From G963668185 sp963668185 (GTDB taxonomy: Bacteria; Chloroflexota; Dehalococcoidia; Lucifugimonadales; G963668185): a stretch of DNA of 64,000 bases. Both the position numbers and the translations under genes were made by a program. Under the pieces are notes generated by a model. The model had not been told where the DNA came from. It was given only the letters and a program-made list of their open reading frames with translations, and made no database searches. Shown here one piece after another: positions 8,083 to 16,577 of this stretch. The stretch's first letter is position 1. Every line of letters starts with the position of its first letter. The stretch is taken from assembly GCA_963668185.1 (NCBI GenBank), contig OY764162.1:930001-994000 (forward strand), given 5' to 3'.

Positions 8083-8876
8083 CTGAAGCTCTCGGACTCC
8101 GTGGGAAAGGCTCCTGACTGCACGTCGGCTACGTACCGGGCAAGCGCATCGGTGGCGATGTCCGCCAGTTCGGCGTAGCGGCGGGCGTGCTTCGGGGCGA
8201 AGTCTGTGTAGAGGCCGAGCAGGTCATGCAGTACCTGCACCTGGCCGTCGCAGTGGGTGCCAGCGCCGATGCCAATCGTAGGGATAGCTGCCCTGGCCGT
8301 AACAGCCTGCGAGGTTATGGAGGTCACGCCCTCGAGAACAAGAGCGTATGCGCCCGCCTCTTCGAGCGCCAATGCGTCTCTTACCAACCGGGCTGCGGCG
8401 TCCTCAGTCCTGCCCTGGATGCGGTAGCCGCCGAGTTGGTTGACTGCCTGCGGCGTGAGACCGATGTGGCCCATCACGGGTATGCCGGCGCTGACGATCC
8501 GATCGACCGTTGCGGCGGCGTGTTCGCCCCCCTCGAGCTTGACGGACTGCGCCCCGCCCTCCTTGAGGAGCCGTCCGGCGTTGCGGACCGCCTCAGCCGT
8601 GTCGGCTTGGTAGCTCAGAAACGGGAGGTCGGCAACGATGTGGGCCTTGCGGGAACCTCTCACGACCGCCCGCACGTGGTGGATCATCTCATCCATGCTG
8701 ACGGGCACGGTGGTCTCGTAGCCCAGAACCACCTGCCCCAAGCTGTCACCTACCAGGATTATGGGGACGCCGGCGCTCTCGACTATCTGCGCCGAGGTGT
8801 AGTCGTACGCGGTCATCATGGCGATCTTCTCGCCACGTTGTTTCATCTGTTGGAGGCGTCTGGTTGTTGTGCGCAT
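8079..8876 (-). CDS. panB: 3-methyl-2-oxobutanoate hydroxymethyltransferase
   Basis: Transfers a hydroxymethyl group from 5,10-methylene-THF to alpha-ketoisovalerate, giving ketopantoate. The 265-aa TIM barrel has IAMMTAYDYTSAQIVESAG, VGDSLGQVVLGY (Mg-binding Asp), SVKLEGGEHAAATV, GHIGLTPQAVNQLGGY and IGIGAGTHCDGQVQV, complete for the family. ATG start at 8876. It forms a two-gene operon with panC. About 230 bp of upstream sequence separates it from the divergent exchanger gene; no strong promoter stands out there. Confidence 0.97.
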   Translation of the reverse strand: MRTTTRRLQQMKQRGEKIAMMTAYDYTSAQIVESAGVPIILVGDSLGQVVLGYETTVPVSMDEMIHHVRAVVRGSRKAHIVADLPFLSYQADTAEAVRNAGRLLKEGGAQSVKLEGGEHAAATVDRIVSAGIPVMGHIGLTPQAVNQLGGYRIQGRTEDAAARLVRDALALEEAGAYALVLEGVTSITSQAVTARAAIPTIGIGAGTHCDGQVQVLHDLLGLYTDFAPKHARRYAELADIATDALARYVADVQSGAFPTESESFS

Positions 8877-9106
8877 TAGGCTCTCTTCCGAGTCCGGTCA
8901 CCTGTGGACGCCACGGACCATCCCGCAGCCGCGACGTGCCGAACTCTACCACAATCGCGCTCGGCCAAAGAGCAGTCTGCGCGCGGCCTCTTGTGACAAA
9001 TGGTGCAAAGCGCTCCAGGCAATACTATGATTGTCCGCCGAATCCTGGAATATCCAGCGCCTCAGGGATGCCGGCAGGCTCTCGACTGGCGGGAACGTGA
9101 GGGCCT

Positions 9107-10126
9107 ATGTCACCGGCGCTGCTTTGGCTTCAGTTTGGCGCGATCGCCGTTGCCATTCTGATCGCGGCGCAGTTCATGGCGCGCTCCGCGGACGCCGTGG
9201 CCGAGAAGACTGGACTCGGACGTTCATTCGTCGGAGTAGTAATGCTGGCCACGGCCACTTCGCTTCCCGAGCTGGGCACGGGAATCAGCGCCATTGGCTT
9301 TGTCGACTCTCCTGACCTGGCCATTGGCGACGCGTTCGGAAGCAACCTGTTCAACCTGATGATCATCGGGCTTGCCGACTTGTACTGGCGGAACGGGCCG
9401 CTGCTGACAGCCGTGCGGCTCACCTCTATCACGGTGGGAGCTTTGGGGGCGGGACTCATCCTTCTGGCGGTCGGCGCGGTGTACTTCCACACCACGACCA
9501 CCCTGATGTCATCCTGGTACGTAAGCCCACTGTCCGCCGCGCTGATAGTGGGTTTCCTAATCGCGATGATGCTCGTGTACAGGCAAGATAAGAGTGACCG
9601 GGAGAAGGACGAGGAAGAAAACGAGACGAGCAAAGAGTATGCCGACCAGAGCCTGAAGAAGGCAATCGGCATCTACATCGTCTCGGCTGGAGTTGTGGTT
9701 GCCGCCGCCGTGCTGCTGGCGGAGACCGGCTTTGAGATAGCCGAGGCGATGGACTGGGAGGCGAGCTTCGTAGGAACGCAGTTCCTTGCTTTGAGCACTT
9801 CACTTCCGGAGATCGCGACTGCGTTCGCGGCGCTGCGGTTGAACGCGCCTGACCTGGCCGTCACGAACCTGCTGGGCAGCAATGTGTTCAATATGGGCTT
9901 CATCCTCTTCGTGGATGACCTTGTGTTTACGGAGGGCGTTGTGTGGAACGCCGTGTCGCAGGTGCATGTCGTTGCTGGCCTCGTAGCCGTGTTAATGACC
10001 GGCGTGGTCATCGCGGGCGCGGCGCTCAGGCCGCGGGGCAGACTGGCTACGGTGTGGACGCCGGAGGGCATTGTCCTCGTGGCCTGCTACGTAGCCGGCA
10101 ACGTGCTGGTCTTTGCCCTCGGTTAG
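9107..10126 (+). CDS. CaCA-family Na+/Ca2+ (cation) exchanger
   Basis: Integral membrane cation antiporter with two homologous halves, each bearing the alpha-repeat ion-binding motif: ATATSLPELGTGISAIGF in the first half, LALSTSLPEIATAFAALRL in the second, each followed by GSNLFNLMII / GSNVFNMGFI. About ten hydrophobic segments flank a charged cytosolic loop around residues 150-185 (RQDKSDREKDEEENETSK). 339 aa, normal for bacterial CaCA proteins. ATG start at 9107; the ribosome site is weak (GTGAGGG). A TATGAT at 9026-9031 may be the -10 of its promoter, but the -35 is poor. The transported ion cannot be told from sequence. Confidence 0.88.
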   Translation: MSPALLWLQFGAIAVAILIAAQFMARSADAVAEKTGLGRSFVGVVMLATATSLPELGTGISAIGFVDSPDLAIGDAFGSNLFNLMIIGLADLYWRNGPLLTAVRLTSITVGALGAGLILLAVGAVYFHTTTTLMSSWYVSPLSAALIVGFLIAMMLVYRQDKSDREKDEEENETSKEYADQSLKKAIGIYIVSAGVVVAAAVLLAETGFEIAEAMDWEASFVGTQFLALSTSLPEIATAFAALRLNAPDLAVTNLLGSNVFNMGFILFVDDLVFTEGVVWNAVSQVHVVAGLVAVLMTGVVIAGAALRPRGRLATVWTPEGIVLVACYVAGNVLVFALG

Positions 10127-10141
10127 ATCCGGCCGCGTAGA

Positions 10142-10170
10142 TTGACCGCTCTGGCAGGTGATGCTAGTTT
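10142..10170 (+). promoter_or_regulatory. Predicted promoter of the DAO-GcvT gene
   Basis: TTGACC (10142-10147), 17-nt spacer, TAGTTT (10165-10170). The start of transcription would be near 10177, only a few nucleotides before the ATG at 10184, where no ribosome site is visible. This suggests a leaderless or near-leaderless transcript. Confidence 0.45.
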
Positions 10171-10183
10171 ACGAAGCCAGATT

Positions 10184-12640
10184 ATGGACAGCAGGATTCC
10201 GCAACACGCAGAGATCGTCGTCATCGGTGCGGGCATCGTGGGATGCAGCGTCGCCTACCACCTTGCCGACGTGGGGTGGAAGGACGTTGTGGTGCTGGAG
10301 CGAAGCGCCATCGTCAGCGGAACGACCGCGCACTCCGCAGGACTGGTGACCCAACTGCGGCATACCCGCGCACTGACAGACATCTCACGCTATGGCGTGC
10401 GCCTCTACGAAGAGCTCAAGAACGAGACCGGGGTGGACACAGGCTTCCGGCAGACCGGCAGCATCAGCGTAGCCCGGACCCAGGCCCGCATGGACGAGCT
10501 TCGCCACATGATCTCGATGGCGAAGAGCTTCGGCGTGGAGATGAACGAGGTCAGCCTGGACGATGCGAAGAGGCTCCTGCCCCTGTTGAGCACGGAAGGG
10601 CTGGTTGGAGCCGTGCACCTGCCCAAGGACGGCGAGACAGTGCCGGACAGCACCGCGAACGCGCTTGCCACGGGCGCCAGGAACCGTGGTGTGAAGATTG
10701 TCGAGAACACGCGCGTTACCGACATCCTCGCCCGCGACGGTGCGGTGTCAGGGGTCTCCACGTCGCGCGGCGACATCGAGTGCGAAGCGGTGGTCGTCTG
10801 TGCGGGCATGTGGTCCCGGGAGATCGGCCTTATGTGCGGAGTCCCCATTCCGCTTCATGCCGCCGATCACGCCTACTTCGTGACCGAAGAGGTGCCCGGC
10901 GCCGCGGATGACATGCCCTCGCTCCGTGACCCGGACGGGTGCATCTACGTCCGGCGGTACCCGTACGAGGGCGGAGGACTGCTGATCGGCGGCTTCGAGC
11001 CGGAGGCGGAACCCTGGGGGATGGAAGGCATACCGGACGACTTCTCCGTCCACATGCTCAACAGGGATTGGAGCCACTACAACGTCTTCATCGAGAATGC
11101 CCTGGAACGCGTTCCGGCGCTGTCGGAGACGGGAGTGCGATTCAGGCTGGTTGGCCCTGAGAGCTTCACTCCAGACACACGTTACATCATGGGAGAAGCC
11201 CCTGAGTTGCGAAACTTCTTCGTGGCCACTGGCTTCAATTCAAGCGGCGTGGCGTCTGCGGCCGGGGCGGGCAAGGCCATGGCTGAATGGATCACGGAGG
11301 GCGAGATGACGATAGACCTCTCCGAGGTGGACATCGCCCGCTTCCAGGGCTGGGCCAACAACCCGGCTTACCTCCGCGAGCGCGTCTCGGAGGTGTTGGG
11401 CCTGATTTATGCCATGCACTGGCCTCACAGGCAGCCGGAAACGGCTCGAAATGTTCGCCGCTCTCCCCTGCACGACCAACTGGCCTCGCGCGGCGCGTGC
11501 TTCGGGGTTGCCGCCGGGTGGGAGCGAGCCAACTGGTACGCCCCGGAGGGAGTTGAGCCCACTTACGAGTACTCGTGGGGACGGCAGAACTGGTTCCCAC
11601 ACTCGGCGCGAGAGCACATGGCCGTGAGGCAGGCTGTTGGCCTGTTCGACCAGACCTCGTTCGCGAAGTTCCTGCTCCAGGGCCCCGACGCAGAGGCAGT
11701 CCTGCAACGAATCATGGCGAACGACGTTGCCGTGGATCCCGGCAGGCTCATCTACACGGCAATGCTGAACGCGCGCGGCGGTATCGTGGCGGACTTGACG
11801 GTGAACCGGCTTTCGGAAGACGCGTACATGATTGTCACTTCTGCGGCGTCGATCACCCGCGACCGCGCCTGGATCGAGAGACACATACCGGAGGACGCGA
11901 GAGCGACGCTCACCAATGTCTCGTCGTCGTATGCCGTACTGAGCGTAATGGGGCCGCGCTCAAGAGACCTGCTGTCGCGCCTGACGGATTCCGATCTGTC
12001 GAACGAGGCTTTCCCCTTCCTGACCTCCAGGGAGATCTACCTGGACTATGCGCCGGTGCGCGCTTGGCGGATTACCTATGTCGGCGAGTTGGGCTGGGAG
12101 CTTTACATCCCGAGCGAGTACGCCGCCAACGTGTACGAGTCGATAATCCGGGAGGGCGGCGAGTTCGGCTTGGCGCACGCGGGCTACCACGCCCTGGAGT
12201 CGCTTCGCTTAGAGAAAGCGTACCGAAGCTGGGGCCACGACATCTCCAGCGTGGACACACCATTGGAGGCCGGGCTAAGATTCGCGGTTGCATTCGACAA
12301 GTGTGTCGACTTCATCGGGAGAGACGCACTTCTACGGCAGAGAGAAGCGGGCGTTGAGAAGCGGTTGGCCGTCTTCGTGCTGGAAGACCCTGAGCCCCTG
12401 CTGCTGGGCGACGAACCCATCTACCGGGACGGCGCAATCGTAGGTCACACTACTTCCGGGAACTACAGCCATGTGCTTGGACGCTCCATTGCGATGGGGT
12501 ACCTCGAGAACGAAGAGGGCGCCACGCCGGGCTGGATACGCACCGGCTCGTATGAGATCGAGGCCGCTACCGAACGCTATCCTGCCGGAGTGCGCCTGAC
12601 CCCGCCCTATGATCCTAGGGGCGAGAGAATCAGGTCATAG
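10184..12640 (+). CDS. FAD-dependent oxidoreductase fused to GcvT domain (sarcosine/dimethylglycine dehydrogenase-like)
   Basis: Two-part enzyme of about 818 aa. Residues ~8-400 are a DAO-type flavoprotein with EIVVIGAGIVGCSVAYHLAD (dinucleotide fold) and GTTAHSAGLVTQLRHT. Residues ~420-810 are an aminomethyltransferase (GcvT/folate-binding) unit including YTAMLNARGGIVADLTVNRL, GELGWELYIP and FIGRDALLRQ. This architecture is that of dimethylglycine, sarcosine and dimethylsulfoniopropionate-type demethylating dehydrogenases, which oxidise an N-methyl (or similar) group and pass the one-carbon unit to tetrahydrofolate. The start is ATG 10184; the TTG at 10142 is more likely part of the promoter. 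It is monocistronic. The substrate cannot be fixed from sequence. Confidence 0.88.
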   Translation: MDSRIPQHAEIVVIGAGIVGCSVAYHLADVGWKDVVVLERSAIVSGTTAHSAGLVTQLRHTRALTDISRYGVRLYEELKNETGVDTGFRQTGSISVARTQARMDELRHMISMAKSFGVEMNEVSLDDAKRLLPLLSTEGLVGAVHLPKDGETVPDSTANALATGARNRGVKIVENTRVTDILARDGAVSGVSTSRGDIECEAVVVCAGMWSREIGLMCGVPIPLHAADHAYFVTEEVPGAADDMPSLRDPDGCIYVRRYPYEGGGLLIGGFEPEAEPWGMEGIPDDFSVHMLNRDWSHYNVFIENALERVPALSETGVRFRLVGPESFTPDTRYIMGEAPELRNFFVATGFNSSGVASAAGAGKAMAEWITEGEMTIDLSEVDIARFQGWANNPAYLRERVSEVLGLIYAMHWPHRQPETARNVRRSPLHDQLASRGACFGVAAGWERANWYAPEGVEPTYEYSWGRQNWFPHSAREHMAVRQAVGLFDQTSFAKFLLQGPDAEAVLQRIMANDVAVDPGRLIYTAMLNARGGIVADLTVNRLSEDAYMIVTSAASITRDRAWIERHIPEDARATLTNVSSSYAVLSVMGPRSRDLLSRLTDSDLSNEAFPFLTSREIYLDYAPVRAWRITYVGELGWELYIPSEYAANVYESIIREGGEFGLAHAGYHALESLRLEKAYRSWGHDISSVDTPLEAGLRFAVAFDKCVDFIGRDALLRQREAGVEKRLAVFVLEDPEPLLLGDEPIYRDGAIVGHTTSGNYSHVLGRSIAMGYLENEEGATPGWIRTGSYEIEAATERYPAGVRLTPPYDPRGERIRS

Positions 12641-12695
12641 CGCGACGCCGGGGCCCAATCCGATCTGAACGGCGAATCCATAAACTCGGGGAACG

Positions 12696-13523
12696 CTAGT
12701 GGAGTTCAATCGTGGAGAGGTCGATGCTGAACTCTGAGTATGCCTCCACAAAGTTATGGTCGAGGCCGTACTTGTGGAACTGGCCCACCAGGGTTTCTAG
12801 ACCTGACAGGCTCAGGTTGGCGAAGTGCACGACGGCGCGCTCGTTCCCGTGCCCGCCGTTGTACAGGTTCCATTCCTGCGAGTCGGCAGTCTTCAATAGC
12901 AGCGTATAGCTGCCATCGGCGGGGTTCGCCCAACCTATGTCGATGCCTGCTGAGTTGACCTCGTAGCTTGCTCCGATTTCGGAGCCAGCGATCTGGTGTA
13001 TCTCTGGGATCGCGAGATCAATCGAAGACAGGTCGATCGTGAACTCCGGATGTTCGAGCAAAACCCTACCGACGTCGTCATGTTCTATGAAATGGCCGAT
13101 GAGTGTCTCCGTTCCTGAAAGGCTGAGGGACTCGTACTCCACCGAAGCGTAGTCCTCGCCGTGGCCCCCATAGTAGATGTTCCACTCGACCGAGTCCGCG
13201 GTCCTGAGCAGGAGGGAGTAGCTGCCGTTCTCCGGATTCGTCCACACTATGTCGAATCCGTTCAAGCCGACCTCGTAGAAGGCCCCGATGTCCGTGCCAT
13301 CGATCAGATTTTCCGTGACCTCTTCAATAACAGGTTCGAGTGTTTCGACTTCAGTTGCTTCTTCGACTGCTATGGCAAGCTCTGGAGTCGCAGCGGGTTC
13401 CTGTTGGACGGGATCTGCGGTGGTCACAGATTCGTTGCCACAGGAGACAAGAAACAGTGCGGCTGAGCAAGTGAGTATGGAGCAGACGACGGGACGGATG
13501 GCCTTGTAAAGCATCTTTCGCAT
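12696..13523 (-). CDS. Putative lipoprotein with two tandem homologous domains
   Basis: Unrecognised secreted protein of 275 aa. The N-terminus MRKMLYKAIRPVV is followed by a hydrophobic stretch and the lipobox LVSC, predicting a lipid-anchored surface protein. A low-complexity Glu/Ala/Thr/Pro linker follows. Then come two repeats of about 80 residues that clearly align: IGAFYEV...WTNPENGSYSLLLRTADS with IGASYEV...WANPADGSYTLLLKTADS, each ending in GGHG and LSLSGxETLxGxF. The start at ATG 13523 places the signal peptide correctly; longer in-frame openings do not. Low aromatic, beta-rich composition suggests a binding domain. No function assigned. Confidence 0.75.
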   Translation of the reverse strand: MRKMLYKAIRPVVCSILTCSAALFLVSCGNESVTTADPVQQEPAATPELAIAVEEATEVETLEPVIEEVTENLIDGTDIGAFYEVGLNGFDIVWTNPENGSYSLLLRTADSVEWNIYYGGHGEDYASVEYESLSLSGTETLIGHFIEHDDVGRVLLEHPEFTIDLSSIDLAIPEIHQIAGSEIGASYEVNSAGIDIGWANPADGSYTLLLKTADSQEWNLYNGGHGNERAVVHFANLSLSGLETLVGQFHKYGLDHNFVEAYSEFSIDLSTIELH

Positions 13524-13713
13524 CGTATGACAGTCTCGATGGCTGAGGCCTAACGTTAGTGCCGGGGACAGACCATGTACAAGGTTATTTAGGCCCCAAC
13601 TCATCGAATTAACGAGATGGTGGGATGTCTTCTGCAGCCAGGTCTCGCATGCATGATCGCAGGTAGCCTTGTTGCCATGATGGCCATACCCTCAAGGACG
13701 TAGAGCGCTTCGG

Positions 13714-14574
13714 CTATGCGAGACGGCCCGCGTCAACGCCTGTGCGCCGCTCCGGCCACCTATCGATCTCAACAGCCGAAAGGAAGTCGGCGACGGTACG
13801 ATTGAACAGGTCCGGCTCCTCCAGATTGATGGCGTGCCCCGACTTCGGGAACACTGCCATACCAGACTTGCGGATGCATCGCTTCATGAACACGCCTGGC
13901 TCGATGCAAGGATCGTCCTCGTCACCGAACATGATGAGCGTGGGTACGTCGAGGGCGCGAAGCTCCCGCTCCTGATCGAACACAGGCGCGCGCCTGGCCT
14001 GGAAGCCGCGGAATGTGAGCGCCGAGCCGGTGCTCGAATGCGACAGAAAATAGCCTGCGAACCGCTCCCAGCCAACCGGGTCCTTCTCCAGAAGCTGGAT
14101 GCGTGTGGGGCCTCTTGCGTAATCGACCATGGACTGCATGCCGTGGGCCTCCATCTGATCAGCAAACCGGTTCGCGGTCTGGCGGAATGCGACGGGATCG
14201 ACAGAGCCCGTTCCCGCGCCCGCCACGATGAGCGATCGCGCCATCTCAGGATACTTGATGCCGAAGTTGAGCGTGACGGCTCCGCCCATGGACAACCCGC
14301 CGATGTGCGCGCTCGATATGCCGAGGTGGTCCAGCAGGCCCTTCAGGTCTTCAACCGCCCGTTCCTGGCTGTAGGCCTCCAACTCCTCCGGAACGTCCGA
14401 CGGAGGGTATCCCCGGGCGTTGTATGTGATGACCCGGTACCTCCGCGAGAAGTACGAGACCTGCTGTTCCCAGGAGCGGTAGTCGCCCGCGAACTCGTGG
14501 CACAGTACGAGCGGGAAGCCCTCCCCGTGTGACTCGTAGTAGATCGAGAGACCGTCGATTGTAGCTTTCGGCAT
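13714..14574 (-). CDS. Alpha/beta hydrolase
   Basis: Soluble alpha/beta-hydrolase fold protein, 286 aa. The catalytic triad is visible: nucleophile serine in IGGLSMGGAVTLNFG (GxSxG), acid in TLIMFGDEDDPCIEP and histidine in FPKSGHAINLEEPDLF. The oxyanion region is VLCHEFAGDYRSWEQQV. This resembles the 3-oxoadipate enol-lactonase/haloperoxidase branch; the substrate is unknown. ATG start at 14574. It is flanked by convergent or non-coding DNA and appears monocistronic. Confidence 0.88.
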   Translation of the reverse strand: MPKATIDGLSIYYESHGEGFPLVLCHEFAGDYRSWEQQVSYFSRRYRVITYNARGYPPSDVPEELEAYSQERAVEDLKGLLDHLGISSAHIGGLSMGGAVTLNFGIKYPEMARSLIVAGAGTGSVDPVAFRQTANRFADQMEAHGMQSMVDYARGPTRIQLLEKDPVGWERFAGYFLSHSSTGSALTFRGFQARRAPVFDQERELRALDVPTLIMFGDEDDPCIEPGVFMKRCIRKSGMAVFPKSGHAINLEEPDLFNRTVADFLSAVEIDRWPERRTGVDAGRLA

Positions 14575-14740
14575 AGTCGGTGCCGCCTCTCCTCACATGC
14601 ACGCGTGATGCCCGCAGGAACAGTATAGTGCGTCGAAATAGTGCGTCGAATCGCCATCGGCGGCGGCCTTTGACTCACCCATCATACAAGCGCAGGAACA
14701 GTTCACGCTCATGAGACTTTCCAGGACGACCGCTACTCCG

Positions 14741-14856
14741 GTAGTCGAACTGAATGACACCTTGAGTCGATCACACTTGAGGAAGTCTCCGCCGCGGCTC
14801 AGCGCTACGTGACCGGGGACAGCTGCGTGAGGGTGGCCCTCTTCCCGGAGAAGTAA
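14741..14856 (+). pseudogene. Remnant of an M16-like metallopeptidase C-terminus
   Basis: A stranded reading frame ends at TAA 14854-14856 and encodes ITLEEVSAAAQRYVTGDS followed by CVRVALFPEK. This looks like the extreme C-terminus of M16 (insulinase/pitrilysin-like) proteins, where a 'T.E.V..AA.RY' helix is followed by a final beta strand. Immediately upstream the homologous reading (VVELNDTLS) is in a different frame and the current frame has a stop, so at least one frameshift is needed. No start or remainder of the gene is present in the ~165 bp back to the hydrolase gene. I read it as a decayed fragment; the family call is tentative. Nothing else is seen in this ~370-bp gap. Confidence 0.4.
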
Positions 14857-14878
14857 CGCCGCTGCCCGCCAATTCGCC

Positions 14879-14908
14879 TTGTTGACTGAGATTTGCCGGT
14901 GTTATACT
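14879..14908 (+). promoter_or_regulatory. Predicted promoter of the small zinc-ribbon gene
   Basis: A good -10 TATACT (14903-14908) is preceded by TTGTTG (14879-14884, 18-nt spacer) or TTGACT (14882-14887, 15-nt spacer). It places transcription start about 25 nt before the GTG at 14941. Confidence 0.5.
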
Positions 14909-14940
14909 CCCACCTCTATTTCAGGGAGGTGGACACAGCG

Positions 14941-15162
14941 GTGGCAATCAACAATAACGGCCCTTTTCCAGACTGCAAGGCCTGCCCGGACGGAAGCTTG
15001 CTCCCCCTCTCTGACTTCGGCAGTCAGGGAGCCCCCATCCACTACAAGGCTTGGGTGTGCAGCAACCCGGACTGTGGGTTCAACCTCAAGATCCGCAACG
15101 GCGACGTTTACATCAACGAGCCGATCTCAAGCGGGCAGATGCACACACCTCGTATGAGGTAG
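14941..15162 (+). CDS. Small zinc-ribbon-like protein, unknown function
   Basis: Short soluble protein of about 73 aa with two cysteine pairs: DCKACPDG near the N-terminus and VCSNPDCGF about 30 residues later, a plausible four-Cys zinc ribbon. Between and after the pairs are HYKAWV and NLKIRNGDVYINEPI, giving the beta strands expected of a ribbon. I start it at GTG 14941 because GGAGGT lies 10 nt upstream and a promoter precedes it; the frame is open back to a TTG at 14893, but that lies inside the promoter. I do not recognise a specific family. It is monocistronic and followed by a repeat. Confidence 0.7.
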   Translation: MAINNNGPFPDCKACPDGSLLPLSDFGSQGAPIHYKAWVCSNPDCGFNLKIRNGDVYINEPISSGQMHTPRMR

Positions 15163-15281
15163 CGCCTCGAGTCCCACACTCGCCGCCGCAGTTAGCGCGG
15201 CCGGCGCGGCCCCTGCCCTCCCACGTAAAGCCCGTTCGAGGCGGCGCCAAGACTCCTATCTCCGGCATCTGGGTTCCGTTT

Positions 15282-15305
15282 CGTTCGTGGTGAGCCTGTC
15301 GAACC
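15282..15305 (+). repeat. Dispersed repeat family R3, diverged copy
   Basis: CGTTCGTGGTGAGCCTGTCGAA resembles the CGTTCGTCCTGAGCCTGTCGAAGG unit found at 40366, 57983, 59449 and 63753. A reverse copy lies at 24601-24630. Confidence 0.55.
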
Positions 15306-15331
15306 ATGAGTGGGCTACTGGCTGCCTGCGC

Positions 15332-15337
15332 TATAAT
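15332..15337 (+). promoter_or_regulatory. Consensus -10 box upstream of the sortase gene
   Basis: TATAAT at 15332-15337, 63 bp before the sortase ATG. The matching -35 region is weak, so the site may depend on an activator or be weak. Confidence 0.4.
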
Positions 15338-15399
15338 TCCCCCAATCGTGTTAGCCGAACGTAACGACACGTCACGAAGCACGCTTCGAAGTTGAGGCG

Positions 15400-16533
15400 A
15401 TGAGACTTACGCAAGCCGTCATTGAGAGACTCCGGTCACGGCGCCTGCACCGCGCAACCGGCGTGGCGATGATTGCCCTTGGCCTCGTCATGCTGCTCAG
15501 TGTGGCCGGATACTATGCTTATTCGTACTACTCGCGTGCCAACTTCGACGACCTCAGCTTCGACGTCACAACCGCCGCCACAATTGAGACGTTGGAGGCT
15601 AACGAGACCGCACAGAACGACAGCTTCACGGTGGTGGATCATGCGAGCAAGGCGGCGGATCCTATCGCCGAACCGGCATCCACCAGGGCCACCGAAGAAG
15701 CAGCGCCGTCAACCGGCGTTTCAGAGGTGGCAGAAACAACCGCCGAGAGCTACGAAACCGAGGCCGTGGTTTCGGCCACCGCCGAGACCGCGCCTGAATC
15801 AGCCGGCGTCAGCGAGACGACGCCGGAGTCGAACGGCGGCGCGGTGATCGCCGCGGACTCCCCTGACTCCGGGGACGAAACAGCCGGTCCCCAGGCCGGC
15901 GCGGCGTCGTACGACGGCCCCGTCCTGATAGACAGCTTCGCCACGTCGTATCCCGGTGCCGAAGTTCACCCGAAGTACTGGGACGACCCATTGTGGGCTG
16001 GTAGCGACCGGCTGGAGGTGTACTTGTTGCCGGAGGGGTTTGCGGCAGTGTCATACAAGGCCGACGACTATGAGTGGCTGGGCGCGGCCCCGGCGCGCCG
16101 CATGGTCATAGCCGACATCGGCGTGGACGCGATCGTGAACGGCCTCAGGATCATAGACCTTGGAGACAGCCAGGCGTACGAGACGCCCAAGAACATCGTC
16201 GGCCACATTCCGAGCACCGCGAATCCGGGCGAGTACAGCAACGGCTGGTACTTCGGCCATCTTCAGAGCCCGATCAGGGGCGAGGGCAACGTGTTCCGGT
16301 CCCTGCCGAAGCTGAGCCAACTCATTCGCGACGGCGATCCTATATTCGTGACGCTTTACAGCGCCGACGGCGCTTACCTGTACCAGGTGGTCAAGGGCGA
16401 AGTGGTCCACCCCTCCGAACTGGAACTGACCTACACGAAAGATGCCGAGATAACCCTCGTGACCTGCTACCCGCCCCTCGTTTACGATCACCGTTACGTG
16501 GTGACCGCCAGGCTGGTCGGAGTGAACAACTAG
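15400..16533 (+). CDS. Sortase-family cysteine transpeptidase
   Basis: Membrane-anchored sortase, 377 aa, that would cleave a sorting signal and attach proteins to the cell surface. The N-terminus has a basic cytosolic stretch and one membrane segment (residues ~20-42). Then comes a long Thr/Glu/Ala-rich linker (about 50-170), which is unusually long, and the sortase barrel. The catalytic triad is visible: His287 in GWYFGHL, Cys356 in LVTCYPP, and Arg365 or Arg371 in DHRYVVTARLVG. TCYPP resembles class D/E-type sortases. No pilin or LPxTG substrate lies beside it; the GLUG protein at 45541 has a hydrophobic-plus-arginine tail but no clear LPxTG. Confidence 0.88.
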   Translation: MRLTQAVIERLRSRRLHRATGVAMIALGLVMLLSVAGYYAYSYYSRANFDDLSFDVTTAATIETLEANETAQNDSFTVVDHASKAADPIAEPASTRATEEAAPSTGVSEVAETTAESYETEAVVSATAETAPESAGVSETTPESNGGAVIAADSPDSGDETAGPQAGAASYDGPVLIDSFATSYPGAEVHPKYWDDPLWAGSDRLEVYLLPEGFAAVSYKADDYEWLGAAPARRMVIADIGVDAIVNGLRIIDLGDSQAYETPKNIVGHIPSTANPGEYSNGWYFGHLQSPIRGEGNVFRSLPKLSQLIRDGDPIFVTLYSADGAYLYQVVKGEVVHPSELELTYTKDAEITLVTCYPPLVYDHRYVVTARLVGVNN

Positions 16534-16577
16534 CGATTCCCGGCAAGCGGCTTCGACAGGCCGCGGCGGTCCCTGCC

